Part shown: positions 43,714 through 53,261 of the stretch, one piece after another
How the letters are laid out: the number at the start of each line of letters is the position of its first letter
Numbering within the stretch: the stretch's first letter is position 1
Assembly: GCF_013744875.1 (NCBI RefSeq)
Contig: NZ_CP059399.1
Span: forward strand, 186,001-250,000
Reading direction: 5' to 3'
Length of the DNA: 64,000 nucleotides
From: Nocardia huaxiensis
GTDB lineage: Bacteria > Actinomycetota > Actinomycetes > Mycobacteriales > Mycobacteriaceae
Translations under genes and position numbers: made by a program
Notes under the pieces: generated by a model
Databases searched by the model: none
What the model was told of the DNA's origin: nothing
Seen by the model: only the letters and a program-made list of their open reading frames with translations

Positions 43714-44807
43714 TTGCTCGTCAGCCCCAACATCGCTGCGGTCAGACCGAAATCGGGTCCGAAGTCCTCGATCTTGCCGGTGCGGCAGCCGTCCGCCCGC
43801 ATCTGGATGCGGCTGCAGAACAGGCTGATCAGCTCGCCCGAGAGCGCGGTGCCGATGAGGCCGTGCAGGCGCACGAACCCGCCCTGGCGGTTGACCGACC
43901 GGTCCAGGTTCTGCATGAGCAGCGGCGCCACGTCGACGATCTCGGTCACGCCCGCGGCATTGTCGCGCAGCTGCTGGGTGACATTGGTGAGGCCGGTGAG
44001 GGTGCCGTTGAGCTGATCCTGGTACTGCGCGAACGCCCCGGAAGTATTGGCCAGGAAGGCGTTCAGCTGATCCAGGGTGGCCTGCAGACCGGGCGCCTGC
44101 TCGGCGAGCAGACCGCTCATCTGGGTGAGCTTGTCGCTGAAGCCGCGCACCGAGCTGTCGTTCTCGGCCAGCATGGTGGTGAGCTCGTTCAGCTTGATGA
44201 TGATGGTCGAGACGGCGTCCTTGTTGTCGACGCCGACCTTCAGCGCGCCGGACAGCGAGTTCAGCACCTCGCGCATCTTCTCGCCGTTGCCGTTCATCAT
44301 CGGGTAGAGCACGCGACCCGACAGCGGGCCGATGCCCTCCTGCCCGTCCTTGGGGCTCAGCGCGGCCGCGAAGGTGTCGATGGTCTTGATCATCGTGTCC
44401 AGCTCGACCGGGGTCTTGGTCTGCTGGGTGGTCAGGTGTGCGCCGTCCTTCAGGACGTCGCCGCCGGTGTACACGGGCGAGAGCTCGATGTGCCGGTCGG
44501 TCACGATGGACGGCGAGATGAGCGCCGCGACAACGTTTCTCGGGATCTTGATGTCGTTGTCCACGGTCATGTGAACCTCGACGTACTGCCCCTTGGGAAT
44601 GATCTTGTCGACCTTGCCGACCTCGAGCCCGAGCACGGTGATCGGGTTGCCCTCGAACATGCCCGCGATATTGAGGAAGTCGGCGGTGAAGTGCTGGGTC
44701 TGACCCACCGCGTCCTTCACGCCCAGCGGCACGATGGAGCAGCTGCCCACCGCGAAGGTGACCGCACCGACCATGGCCGCCTGGGTGATTCGCTTCATCA
44801 GGCTCAT
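43710..44807 (-). CDS. mceD: MCE family protein, MceD position
   Basis: The 365-residue protein has an N-terminal hydrophobic segment with FAVGSC, a possible lipobox, which is unusual for the MceD position, and an MCE domain (FLNIAGMFEGNPITVLGLEV). The start is the ATG overlapping the mceC stop as TAATG; a GTG nine bases upstream is less likely. Its long helical part should line the tunnel. Ends GLTAAMLGLTSK. Confidence 0.88.
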   Translation of the reverse strand: MSLMKRITQAAMVGAVTFAVGSCSIVPLGVKDAVGQTQHFTADFLNIAGMFEGNPITVLGLEVGKVDKIIPKGQYVEVHMTVDNDIKIPRNVVAALISPSIVTDRHIELSPVYTGGDVLKDGAHLTTQQTKTPVELDTMIKTIDTFAAALSPKDGQEGIGPLSGRVLYPMMNGNGEKMREVLNSLSGALKVGVDNKDAVSTIIIKLNELTTMLAENDSSVRGFSDKLTQMSGLLAEQAPGLQATLDQLNAFLANTSGAFAQYQDQLNGTLTGLTNVTQQLRDNAAGVTEIVDVAPLLMQNLDRSVNRQGGFVRLHGLIGTALSGELISLFCSRIQMRADGCRTGKIEDFGPDFGLTAAMLGLTSK

Positions 44808-45802
44808 TACTGGCACCCCTCAGCCACGTGCGCGAAGCACAACCAGTTGTCCGGGAACAGCCACGGGAGGGCGACCTCGCCGTAGTTTCCGTTGCCGAAC
44901 GCATTGTTGAACTGCCGCAGCGACGGCGGCATGATCGACAGCAGCTTGTCCAGGTTGTCCTTGTTCTTCTGCAGGCCCTCGGCCATGGTGTTGAGCTGTT
45001 CGAGGGTCGGGCCGAACTGGCCGTCGTTCTCGGTGCCGATCTGCTGCAGCTGCAGGCTCAGCGTGGAGATGTTGTCCAGCAGCGACTTCAGCAGGCTCTG
45101 CCGCTCCATCACGCGATTGGCGATGGCCTCGCCCTGGGTGATCACCAGCAGGATGCTGTTGCGGTTGTCGCCCAGCACACGGGTGACCGTGTCCAGATCC
45201 TTGAGCAGCTGATCCACCGCGTCCTGGCGGTCGTTGATGGTCTTGGCCAGCGCGCCCATGGAGTCCAGCGCCTGCACCGTCAGCTCCGGGGTGTCACCCA
45301 GCTGCTGGTTGATCAGGTTCAGCGACTCGGCCAGCTTGACCGTGTCGAGCTGCTCGAACTTGGGCGTGCCCTCCTGCACCACATCGGCCAGGTTGTACGG
45401 AACCGAGGTGTTGGACTTGAGGATTCGGCCGCCCTTCAGCCCGGAGCCGTCACCCGGATCCAGGTCGATGAAGCGGGCGCCCAGCAGGGTCGCCATCTTG
45501 ATCGAGGCGTGCGCGTCCGGGCCGAGCTTCACGCTGTCCTTGACCGACAGCGAGATCAGCACGTGGTCGTTCTCGAGCTCCATATCGGCCACGGTGCCCA
45601 CCGGCACGCCGGAGACGTCCACCTTGTCGCCGACCTTGATGCCGGCGGTCTGGGCGAACTCGGCCTTGATGGTCTTCTCACCCACGCCCACCGCGCGGAA
45701 CACGGTGGACGCCAGCAGCAGCGCGCAGATGATGACGACGCCCAGCACGCCGAGCCAGAAGTTGCGGTTGGAATCGAAGCGGGACTTGAGTTTCGCGATC
45801 AT
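44807..45802 (-). CDS. mceC: MCE family protein, MceC position
   Basis: The 331-residue protein has a membrane anchor (about 12-34) and MCE domain (AEFAQTAGIKVGDKVDVSGV). The start is the ATG that overlaps the mceB stop as ATGA. The C-terminus ends after CFAHVAEGCQ with two Cys that may form a disulfide. The long Pro-rich tail found in some MceC proteins is missing. Confidence 0.9.
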   Translation of the reverse strand: MIAKLKSRFDSNRNFWLGVLGVVIICALLLASTVFRAVGVGEKTIKAEFAQTAGIKVGDKVDVSGVPVGTVADMELENDHVLISLSVKDSVKLGPDAHASIKMATLLGARFIDLDPGDGSGLKGGRILKSNTSVPYNLADVVQEGTPKFEQLDTVKLAESLNLINQQLGDTPELTVQALDSMGALAKTINDRQDAVDQLLKDLDTVTRVLGDNRNSILLVITQGEAIANRVMERQSLLKSLLDNISTLSLQLQQIGTENDGQFGPTLEQLNTMAEGLQKNKDNLDKLLSIMPPSLRQFNNAFGNGNYGEVALPWLFPDNWLCFAHVAEGCQ

Positions 45803-46833
45803 GGCCGGCACACCGCCGAGTGGGAGTTGCCGCCGATCTGGTTGAACAGACCGCGCGGGAAGAGGACACCGTAGAGGGAGACATCCAGGCTGCACACGTA
45901 CGCGTTGGCGTAGGCGCCGTTCTGGGTGAACTTGCCGAGCGCGGCCAGAATGGCCGGCAGGTCGACGGCCGCCTGATCGAGCTTGGCGCCGTTGGCCAGC
46001 AGCAGCGTCAGCGCGTCCCGCGTACTGGCCTGGGCCAGCGACAGTTTCGGCTGGATCTGGGTGATCATCGAGACCAGCGAGCTGGTGGCGTCCGCGATCT
46101 GCACCGTGGAAGCCTGCAGCGACTGGCCCTGCTCGTACAGCCCGCCGATGAGGGCGCGGGTCTGCGTCACCAGGGTCTCCAGCTCACCGCTGCGCTTGGC
46201 CAGACCGGACATGACCGCCGACAGGTTGGTGATCACGTCGGCCAGGATGCCGTCGCGGCGCTGGAAGTCGCTGGCCACGGCCGCGGCCTGGGTGACGAAG
46301 GCGCTCAACGAGACTCCGTCGCCCTGCAACGCCTGGATGAAGGTGTTGGACAGGCTGTTCACCTGTTCCGGCTGCAGCACCTGGAACAGCGGCTGGAAAC
46401 CGTTGAGCAGACCCGAGATGTCGAAGGACGGCTCGGTGCGCTCGACCGGGATGGTCTCGTTGTTCTTCATCGGCACGTGACTGCCGGTGCTCTTCTTGTC
46501 CAGCTGCAGCGCGATGTAGCGCTGTCCGATCAGGTTCTGGTAGCGCACCAGCGCCTTGGTGTCGGAGAACATCGTCTGGTTGTTCTGGACGATGAAGGTC
46601 ACCACGGCATTGTTGGTGCCGTCGAGTTCGATCTTCTCCACCTTGCCGACGCGCACGCCCGCCATGCGGACGTCGTCGCCCTCTCGCAGGCCGAGCACGT
46701 CGGTGAAGACGGCCTTGTAGGTGTTGGTCGAGCCATCCACCGTGCGCGCCAAGGTGTTCCAGATGACCGCGGTCACCAGGATGGACACGATGGCGAAGAG
46801 GCTGAAGCCGATCAGCGGTTTGCGAATGCTCAT
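45799..46833 (-). CDS. mceB: MCE family protein, MceB position
   Basis: The 344-residue protein begins MSIRKPLIGFSLFAIVSILV, a membrane anchor, then the MCE domain (AVFTDVLGLREGDDVRMAGVR) and helical tunnel part. Overlaps of four bases on both sides show tight operon packing. A C-terminal Cys pair resembles that of the other subunits. Confidence 0.9.
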   Translation of the reverse strand: MSIRKPLIGFSLFAIVSILVTAVIWNTLARTVDGSTNTYKAVFTDVLGLREGDDVRMAGVRVGKVEKIELDGTNNAVVTFIVQNNQTMFSDTKALVRYQNLIGQRYIALQLDKKSTGSHVPMKNNETIPVERTEPSFDISGLLNGFQPLFQVLQPEQVNSLSNTFIQALQGDGVSLSAFVTQAAAVASDFQRRDGILADVITNLSAVMSGLAKRSGELETLVTQTRALIGGLYEQGQSLQASTVQIADATSSLVSMITQIQPKLSLAQASTRDALTLLLANGAKLDQAAVDLPAILAALGKFTQNGAYANAYVCSLDVSLYGVLFPRGLFNQIGGNSHSAVCRP

Positions 46834-48269
46834 CGGCCGGCACCGCTTTCGGTGACTTGCAAGGTCCCACCCTTCATGATCGAGCTCAGCAGCAGGTATT
46901 CCGCCGCGTTCGGACGCCGTCCGAGCAGCGCGACGATGGCGTCGTCGCCCTGGTAGGAGATGGCTCCGGCGGCCGGGGTCTCACCGGCCGGCTGCTGCGC
47001 CGCCGGGGCGGAGGCGCCCGGCACCGCGAGGCTCGGGAACAGGCCCTGCAGCGGGGTGCCCGCGAACGGGTTCTGCTCGGTGGCGCCGCCCGTGGTCAGG
47101 CCCGGGATGCTGATGCCCTCCGGCAGGGTCGCCGGCGGCAGTCCGGCCGCCGAGTCGACGGCCCTGGGCCGCAACGACTCCGGCAGCGTGCCCGGATCCG
47201 ACTCTGCGGGCGCGGTGCCGCAGCTCGGGCCGGCCAGCTCGCCGTAGCGCGGGCAGTCCGCGACGGTGTACGGCTTGTACGGCGTGAACGTGATGCCCAT
47301 GTTCCACACCATCTGCTTCTGCTCACCCCAGTGGAAGGTGGAGCCCAGCTTGCGCACCGAGTTGTTGAGGTTCGCGATGGCGATCGGAATGGCGTTGGGG
47401 TCCTCGGAGATCGCGCCGAACAGGGCGCTGGTTCCGGTGGTGACCTCCTTGCCGACATTCGGGTTGCGGGCGAACAGCGAGTTGATCTTGTCCACGGTGG
47501 CGGAGGTGCCACCGATGAGCGAGACCAGCTCGGCGCGGCGGTTGGAGATGGTCGCCGCGGTCTGCACCGACTCCGACAGCACCGTCATGAGTTCGGGCGC
47601 GGACTGATTCAGTGCGTTGAAGGAATTGGAGAAGTCGGTCAGGAACCCGTCCACATCCGGCACCGCCCCGCGCACCTCGCGCAGCCAGCGGTCCACCCGC
47701 TCCACGGTGGAGCCGGGCATGCGGCCGCTGCCGTCGAGGGCGTAGGACAGGGTGCCCAGCACCCGGCCGAACTGGATGGGGTCGATCTTGCCGAGGATGT
47801 CGCGCACCGTGGTGAGCGTGTCCTGCAGCGCGATGGTGCCCTGCGAACGGTCCTCTTCGATCTGCGAACCCTCGCGCAGGTGCGCGGAATCCGGTCCGTT
47901 GTAGACCAATTCGACGGAGGTGACGGCGAACAGGTTGGACGGCACCACGCGGGCGGTCACCGTCGCCGGGATGCCGGAGACGTACTCCGGCTTCATCTCG
48001 ATGTGCACCTGCTGCAGCTCACCCTTGGCGGCCACCGACACATCCTTGACCACACCCACCAGCACGCCGCGGAACTTCACGTCCGCATTGGACGGGAGAC
48101 CGTCACCGGTGGTGGTGAGATTCGCTGTGACCTTGACCTTTTCGACGAAGTACCCCTGGTACCGCGCCATCAGGAAGGCCAGGATGATCGCGAACACGGT
48201 AAGTCCGCACACGCCCGCGATCAGCAGCTGCCGCATCGTCGGGCCGCGCCCGCTCGGATCGATGATCAT
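46830..48269 (-). CDS. mceA: MCE family protein, MceA position
   Basis: The 479-residue protein is the first MCE subunit. A membrane anchor (MRQLLIAGVCGLTVFAIILA) is followed by an MCE domain (VTANLTTTGDGLPSNADVKF), helical segment and a long Pro/Ala-rich tail (about 360-450). The sequence does not resemble recalled M. tuberculosis Mce4A closely, so the mce subtype stays open even though a KstR-type site lies upstream of the operon. It starts 12 bases after yrbEB. Confidence 0.9.
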   Translation of the reverse strand: MIIDPSGRGPTMRQLLIAGVCGLTVFAIILAFLMARYQGYFVEKVKVTANLTTTGDGLPSNADVKFRGVLVGVVKDVSVAAKGELQQVHIEMKPEYVSGIPATVTARVVPSNLFAVTSVELVYNGPDSAHLREGSQIEEDRSQGTIALQDTLTTVRDILGKIDPIQFGRVLGTLSYALDGSGRMPGSTVERVDRWLREVRGAVPDVDGFLTDFSNSFNALNQSAPELMTVLSESVQTAATISNRRAELVSLIGGTSATVDKINSLFARNPNVGKEVTTGTSALFGAISEDPNAIPIAIANLNNSVRKLGSTFHWGEQKQMVWNMGITFTPYKPYTVADCPRYGELAGPSCGTAPAESDPGTLPESLRPRAVDSAAGLPPATLPEGISIPGLTTGGATEQNPFAGTPLQGLFPSLAVPGASAPAAQQPAGETPAAGAISYQGDDAIVALLGRRPNAAEYLLLSSIMKGGTLQVTESGAGR

Positions 48270-48281
48270 GCTGTGCGCCCC

Positions 48282-49145
48282 CTATCCCGAGATCCGGATG
48301 CCGGGGTCCACGCCCCAGATCGCCAATGTCATGAACAGGTCCGCGAACACCACCGCGATGATGCAGAGCTTGATCGCGCGACCGGCCGCGACACCCACGC
48401 CCTCCGGGCCACCCGAGGCGAAAAAGCCGTAGTAGCACTGGATGAACGTGGTGATCGCGACGAAGATGATCGCTTTCGCCAGTGAGTACAGCACATCCTG
48501 TGGCACCAGGAACTGATAGAAGTAGTGCTGGAAGGTGCCTGTCGCGGTACCGCCGATCAGGGCGATGGTCAGCGAGCAGGAGATGTAGGCCAGCGGCAGC
48601 GCGATGCAGTACAGCGGCACGATGGCGATCATGGCCGCGATCATGCGGGTGCTCACCAGGTACGGAAGCGGCCGGATGGCAACCGATTCCAGCGCGTCGA
48701 TCTCCTCGGAGATGCGCATGGCGCCCAGCTGCGCGGTGAACCGGCAGCCGGCCTGCGCCGCGAAAGCCAGTGTGGCGAGCATGGGTCCGAGCTCACGAGT
48801 GGTCGCGAACGCCGAGATGGCGCCGGTGAGCGGGCTCAGGCCGAGCAGGTTCAGCGAGGTGTGGCCCTGGATGGCGACGGTCATACCGCCGAACGCCGAC
48901 AGGATCAGCACCACGCCGATGGTGCCGCCGCCGACGACGAGATTGCCGTTGCCCCAGGTGACGTCGCGCAGCAGGCGCCAGACCTCATTGGGGTAGTGCT
49001 TGAACGCGGTCGGCATGCCGGCCAGCGAGCGCAGGAAGAAGAAGACCTGATGGCCGATGCGGGCGAGCCAGTCGCGAGGCGAGGTCGCGACACCCCGCAA
49101 CTTCTGGAAGGGCCGCAGTACCGGCGGAACATACGTTGCTGACAC
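48282..49145 (-). CDS. yrbEB: YrbE/MlaE-type permease, second subunit
   Basis: The 287-residue membrane protein has the MlaE permease core (ATTRELGPMLATLAFAAQAG and MRISEEIDALESV). It pairs with YrbEA to form the permease dimer energised by an MceG-type ATPase, which is not in the window. The GTG start comes four bases after the yrbEA stop. Confidence 0.93.
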   Translation of the reverse strand: MSATYVPPVLRPFQKLRGVATSPRDWLARIGHQVFFFLRSLAGMPTAFKHYPNEVWRLLRDVTWGNGNLVVGGGTIGVVLILSAFGGMTVAIQGHTSLNLLGLSPLTGAISAFATTRELGPMLATLAFAAQAGCRFTAQLGAMRISEEIDALESVAIRPLPYLVSTRMIAAMIAIVPLYCIALPLAYISCSLTIALIGGTATGTFQHYFYQFLVPQDVLYSLAKAIIFVAITTFIQCYYGFFASGGPEGVGVAAGRAIKLCIIAVVFADLFMTLAIWGVDPGIRISG

Positions 49146-49149
49146 GGCC

Positions 49150-50019
49150 TCAGACCATCTGTGGGGGGAACAGGGAGTTGTAGATCTGGGTCAGAGCCAG
49201 ATTGGTGCCGAAGAGCATGACGGCCGACAGCACCACCGCGGTGTTCACCGCATTGGCGACGCCACCCGGGCCGCCCTTGGCGTTCAGTCCGGCGTCGCAG
49301 GCGATGATCGCGGCGAACAGGCCGAAGATGAGCGACTTGAGCAGCGCCACGAACAGGTCCATGGTGACCGCGAACGAGGAGAAGGTGCCGACGTAGGAGC
49401 CCGGCGTGCCGCCCTGCGCGAAGATATTGAAGATGTAGCCGGTCAGGAAGCCGACGAAAACCACGAAGCCACACAGCAATACGGACACCAGCATGGCAGC
49501 GCCGAGGCGCGGGGCGACCAGGCGGCGCATGGGGTCCACGCCCATGACCTTCATGGCGTCGATCTCCTCGCGGATGGTGCGGGAGCCGAGGTCGGCGCAG
49601 ATGGCCGAGCCGACCGCGCCCGCGATCATGAGCGAGGTGACCAGGGGCGCGCCCTGCTGAATGATGCCGAGGCCGTTGGCCGCGCCGATGAAGGAGGTCG
49701 CGCCGACCTGCTGGGCGACCGAGCCGACCTGAATGGAGACGATGACGCCGATCGGAATTGCGACCAGCAGAGTAGGTGCGGCTGCCACATTCGCCATGAA
49801 GGCGCACTGGCGGATGAACTCGCCGAAGGGGAATCGCTTCCGGAAGATCGCGATGAAAAGCTCGGCGACGGCCGACACGCCCATGGCCATCATCCGGCCG
49901 CCGGTCTCCAGCGACCGCTTGGGATGATCTTGCCAGTACCCCTTGGCCCAGTCCACGGCCGTATTCATCCGTGATTCGGGTGGACTCCCCTGTCCACCCG
50001 GACTCTTGGTCAACTGCAC
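49150..50019 (-). CDS. yrbEA: YrbE/MlaE-type permease, first subunit
   Basis: The 289-residue membrane protein carries the MlaE signature (APLVTSLMIAGAVGSAICAD, then RTIREEIDAMKVMGVDP). As the first gene it sets the operon promoter. The GTG has AGAGGGG upstream. A perfect TAGAAC-N2-GTTCTA palindrome about 190 bases before it is a candidate regulatory site. Confidence 0.93.
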   Translation of the reverse strand: MQLTKSPGGQGSPPESRMNTAVDWAKGYWQDHPKRSLETGGRMMAMGVSAVAELFIAIFRKRFPFGEFIRQCAFMANVAAAPTLLVAIPIGVIVSIQVGSVAQQVGATSFIGAANGLGIIQQGAPLVTSLMIAGAVGSAICADLGSRTIREEIDAMKVMGVDPMRRLVAPRLGAAMLVSVLLCGFVVFVGFLTGYIFNIFAQGGTPGSYVGTFSSFAVTMDLFVALLKSLIFGLFAAIIACDAGLNAKGGPGGVANAVNTAVVLSAVMLFGTNLALTQIYNSLFPPQMV

Positions 50020-50461
50020 TGACTACCCCTCTCGACGCCGGGTTACCCGCCTCCGGCGACTGTTTGCTTGACGCACCTTACTACGGAGTTAGGAAAAACA
50101 CACCACGGCCATGTGGCTACCGTCATAGAGCCGGATCACTTTTGTTTTACGTTGTGAACAGCCACAAGGAGTTGGTTTACAAGCTAAAGAACCTGATAGA
50201 TATCTAGAACCTGTTCTAATATCAAGTCACAGTGTCGGTAGATGTGAAGTCCTACCGAGTAACAATTAATAGGAATAAATTTATCGTAAATCCATAGCGC
50301 TTGTGCATTATTCCGATAAACCCATCCAACTAGGTAACCGTCGCGAACCCGTGCAGGACACGGCTCGGCAACACGTAGCAGTACAAGACGCGTAGCGATA
50401 CGAATACTGACAGGATGAGTCCAGCACGTCGTTTCGAGCGGCTTCCGACACCTGGAGGGAC
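50020..50461. promoter_or_regulatory. AT-rich divergent promoter region of the mce operon
   Basis: This 442-base gap is the most AT-rich in the window and holds the mce promoter and the promoter of the serine protease gene. Besides the palindrome at 50205-50218 it contains several TA-rich patches (50160-50330) that could be -10 elements, but none stands out. No small gene was recognised. Confidence 0.5.
50205..50218. promoter_or_regulatory. KstR-type operator
   Basis: TAGAACCTGTTCTA is a perfect 14-base palindrome (TAGAAC-N2-GTTCTA) that fits the KstR sterol-regulon motif TnnAACnnGTTnnA. It is about 186 bases before yrbEA and 244 before the protease gene. KstR binding is inferred from sequence only. 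Confidence 0.65.
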
Positions 50462-51127
50462 ATGATCAGGAAATTTGCCGGGGTGGCCGGCGCGTTCGCC
50501 GTAGCCCTGAGCACCGCGCTGCTCGGCGCGGGAGCCGCGAGCGCCGACCCCGCACCCGCTGTCATCGGCGGCGGCTCCGGAATCATCATCGACGACATGT
50601 TCGAGTGCACCGTGACCACCATCGGTCACGACGGCGCCGGACGGCTCGTCGGCCTCACCGCCGGACACTGTGGTGACCCCGGCGCCGAGGTCTACGCGGA
50701 AGCCTCCCGCGGCAGCGGCCTGATCGGAAAGTTCGTGTACTCCAATCACGATCTGGACTACGCGGTCATCCAGTTCGACCCCGCCCGGGTCGTGCCGGTC
50801 AATCGGGTCGGCAATGTGACCATCACCGGCATCGGCGGCCCGCCCAACTTCCCGATGATCGTCTGCAAGGAGGGCCGGACCACCGGCAACACCTGCGGCA
50901 TCTCCTGGGGCGACGTCTTCGGCACCAATATCGAGACCTGGAGCCAGATGTGCGTGGTCGAAGGTGACTCGGGCGCACCGGTGGTCGTCGGCAGCACGCT
51001 CGTCGGCATGGTGAACGCCTACCTGGCCATCGCCTGCTTCGGCCCCGAGGTCGGCACCAATATGAGCACCATCATGGGCGACCTGAACGCCCGCGGCGGC
51101 ATCGGATCCGGGTACTACCCGATCTAG
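50462..51127 (+). CDS. Secreted chymotrypsin-like serine protease
   Basis: The 221-residue precursor has a signal peptide ending at AASADP and an S1 fold with His in TAGHCG, Asp in HDLDYAVIQF and Ser in VVEGDSGAPV. This is the short alpha-lytic-like group, with no pro-domain longer than about 15 residues visible, which is unusual for the family and suggests it may be exported nearly mature. It is divergent from the mce operon. CTGGAGGGA precedes the ATG. A strong terminator follows. Confidence 0.85.
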   Translation: MIRKFAGVAGAFAVALSTALLGAGAASADPAPAVIGGGSGIIIDDMFECTVTTIGHDGAGRLVGLTAGHCGDPGAEVYAEASRGSGLIGKFVYSNHDLDYAVIQFDPARVVPVNRVGNVTITGIGGPPNFPMIVCKEGRTTGNTCGISWGDVFGTNIETWSQMCVVEGDSGAPVVVGSTLVGMVNAYLAIACFGPEVGTNMSTIMGDLNARGGIGSGYYPI

Positions 51128-51141
51128 ACCGCGAAAGACGA

Positions 51142-51179
51142 AGCGCGGGGCGGGATCCGATCGGATCCCGCCCCGCGCT
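51142..51179. terminator. 38-base perfect palindrome, two-way terminator
   Basis: AGCGCGGGGCGGGATCCGA is followed directly by its complement. As RNA it would fold with a short GATC-type loop. It lies between the convergent protease and lipoprotein genes, with GTTTAA after it on the plus strand. Confidence 0.85.
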
Positions 51180-51193
51180 CGTTTAAGTCCCGG

Positions 51194-51805
51194 TCAGAGG
51201 CTGAACACGCAGACGACCTTGCGGCGCTCCTCGTAGACGTAGCCGCCGTCCTCACAGCCGTTGATATCGGTGGTGCCCTGCAGGATCTTCTCCACCTTCA
51301 CGCCCTCGATGGTGCCGGGCGTCGTGCAGGAGATGCGCTTGGGAATCCCGTTCAGCTCCATGCACTCGCCGACGATCCAGTCGATCTCCAGGCAGATCGC
51401 GCCGGTCTCGATACCGTTGAGCGTCTCGTAGTAGACGTGGTCGGTGTCGGCCGGGCAGGAGTCGCTGTTGCGGGCCTTCGCGACCACCTTGAAATTGGAG
51501 TTCGCACTGCCGCAGGTGGCCTTGTCGATCTCGGCGTCGGTGTCGGTGCCGCCGAGGTTCACGCAGTCGCCGATGGCGGCCTGGAAGTCGGTGCGGCCGC
51601 CACCGGGTTTGGTGGTCGTGGGGGAGCCCTTGCCGGTCGGGGCCTTCGTGGTGGTGGGGGATTTGGCGGTGGTCGTGGCCGACGGGCCGCCGGAGGCGGC
51701 GACGGGCGTGCCGTCGATGGTGGAGCCACCGCACCCGGCCAGCAGCAGGGCTGCGGCGGCGATCAGTGGGGCGGCCGTGCGGGCGAACATCTGCTGACGC
51801 GACAC
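51194..51805 (-). CDS. Lipoprotein of the LppU type
   Basis: The 203-residue precursor has a lipoprotein signal ending LLLAGC, a Thr/Ser/Pro linker (to about residue 70) and a C-terminal domain with several Cys in CVNLGGTDTDAEIDKATC and CMELNGIPKRISC, matching the LppU/SCO3897 lipoprotein family. Function unknown. AGGA lies six bases before the GTG start; an ATG five codons later is the alternative. Confidence 0.75.
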   Translation of the reverse strand: MSRQQMFARTAAPLIAAAALLLAGCGGSTIDGTPVAASGGPSATTTAKSPTTTKAPTGKGSPTTTKPGGGRTDFQAAIGDCVNLGGTDTDAEIDKATCGSANSNFKVVAKARNSDSCPADTDHVYYETLNGIETGAICLEIDWIVGECMELNGIPKRISCTTPGTIEGVKVEKILQGTTDINGCEDGGYVYEERRKVVCVFSL

Positions 51806-51908
51806 AAGCAGTCCTAAAATTTCGGGAACGACATCGAACTTCGCCCATGCATACACGACTCGTCCGACGCCCTCGAACCGAGCACTTGGTCAACTCGTAT
51901 AGGGAGGC

Positions 51909-53261
51909 ATGAACAGCACTGAGCGACTTCGGGAACCGCGGCCCGTACTGCTGCACGCGGCGGCCGCCGGGGTCGACCTCGGTCGCTATCTGCGCTGGCG
52001 GCGGGAACGGGAGGGGGATCCGTTCCGGGTGGCGTTCCCGCGCTTCGGGTCGGCCGTCTTCACCGGGACACCCGCCGGGGCGCGCGAGCTGTTCCGGGCG
52101 CCGGTGGAACTGCTGGAGCCGCCGCTGCCCAATCCCATCGAGCCGCTGGTGGGGTCCGCCTCCTTGATACTGTCGCGCGACGGACGGCATCGGCGGGGTC
52201 GGACGCTGCTGGCGCCGGCCTTTCATCGTGGTCGAATCAGCGCGTACGGCAACATTATTCGCGATGCCGCAGTGGCGGAGATGGCGGGCGGCGGGACCGG
52301 ATCACCGTGGCGCAGGGGATCTCGGGTCGATGCACGGGCGGCGGCGCGGGCGATCACGCTGCGGGTGATCCTGGCGGCGGTGCTCGGGGTGGACGATCCC
52401 ATCCGGCGTAGTGAATTCACCACGGCCACCACCGAATTCCTGAACGCATTCGGCGGACATCTGATGCTCGTTCCGGCCTTGCGGCGCAGTATGTTCGGAA
52501 TGTCGGGATGGGATCGGTTCGTCGACGCGCGGGACCGGATGGACGAACTCATCGACGCGGAGATCGAGCGGCGGCGGGCGGAAGTCGAGGGCGGAGAGGA
52601 CATTCTCGGATTGCTGCTCGGCTCTCGATACGAAGACGGCAGCGCCATTACCGATTCCGACCTACGGGATCAATTGCGCACGCTCCTGGTGGCGGGGCAC
52701 GAAACCACCGCGACCTCACTGGTGTGGGCGCTGTACCGGCTGCACCGGGAACCGGACACGCTGCGCCGCCTGCGGGCCGAACTGGACGAGGCCGGGGATG
52801 GACTCGATCCCGCGGAGCTGGTGAAGCTGCCGTACCTGGACGCGGTATGCCAGGAATCCCTGCGGTTGCATCCGCCCGTTCCGATCGTATTGCGAAGGCT
52901 CACCGGTGATTTCACCCTGCGCGGGGCGCCGCTCGTGGCGGGGGACACCATGGGCCTCGCCGTGCAGCTGCTGCACTCCGACCCGGCGGTGTGGGCGCGG
53001 CCACTGCGCTTCGAACCCGAGCGGTTTCTCGAACAGCGGTACGGCCCATTCGAATTCGCGCCGTACGGGGGCGGGCACCGGCGGTGCGTGGGCGCGGCGC
53101 TGGCCGACTACGAACTGCGTATCGTGCTCGCCACCATCGTCCGGTCGGTGGGGTTGCGGTTGTCGCCGCGGTTCGCCGGCGGGCGGGTGCCGCACACCGT
53201 GCCACACAACATTGCGACCGGTCCGCACGCCGCCATAACCTTCGATGTCATTGAAGCCTGA
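51909..53261 (+). CDS. Cytochrome P450
   Basis: The 450-residue protein has the I-helix oxygen motif LLVAGHETTATSL, the ExxR pair in ESLRLHPP and the heme loop FAPYGGGHRRCVGAA with the ligand Cys. It is a soluble class I type needing a ferredoxin, none being adjacent. Its form (HEAT-like ALYRLHREPD) resembles CYP102/CYP110-like and actinobacterial fatty-acid or steroid P450s, but the substrate is not predictable. AGGGAGG precedes the ATG. Confidence 0.92.
   Translation: MNSTERLREPRPVLLHAAAAGVDLGRYLRWRREREGDPFRVAFPRFGSAVFTGTPAGARELFRAPVELLEPPLPNPIEPLVGSASLILSRDGRHRRGRTLLAPAFHRGRISAYGNIIRDAAVAEMAGGGTGSPWRRGSRVDARAAARAITLRVILAAVLGVDDPIRRSEFTTATTEFLNAFGGHLMLVPALRRSMFGMSGWDRFVDARDRMDELIDAEIERRRAEVEGGEDILGLLLGSRYEDGSAITDSDLRDQLRTLLVAGHETTATSLVWALYRLHREPDTLRRLRAELDEAGDGLDPAELVKLPYLDAVCQESLRLHPPVPIVLRRLTGDFTLRGAPLVAGDTMGLAVQLLHSDPAVWARPLRFEPERFLEQRYGPFEFAPYGGGHRRCVGAALADYELRIVLATIVRSVGLRLSPRFAGGRVPHTVPHNIATGPHAAITFDVIEA

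Noticed and set aside
46857..48485. Long open frame on the plus strand opposite mceA
   Set aside because: It is a GC-driven antisense frame; MCE and permease domains on the minus strand explain the region and the plus frame has no recognisable domain.
40375..50019. Naming the operon mce4
   Set aside because: The KstR-type box suggests sterol control, but MceA does not resemble recalled Mce4A, so the subtype was left open.
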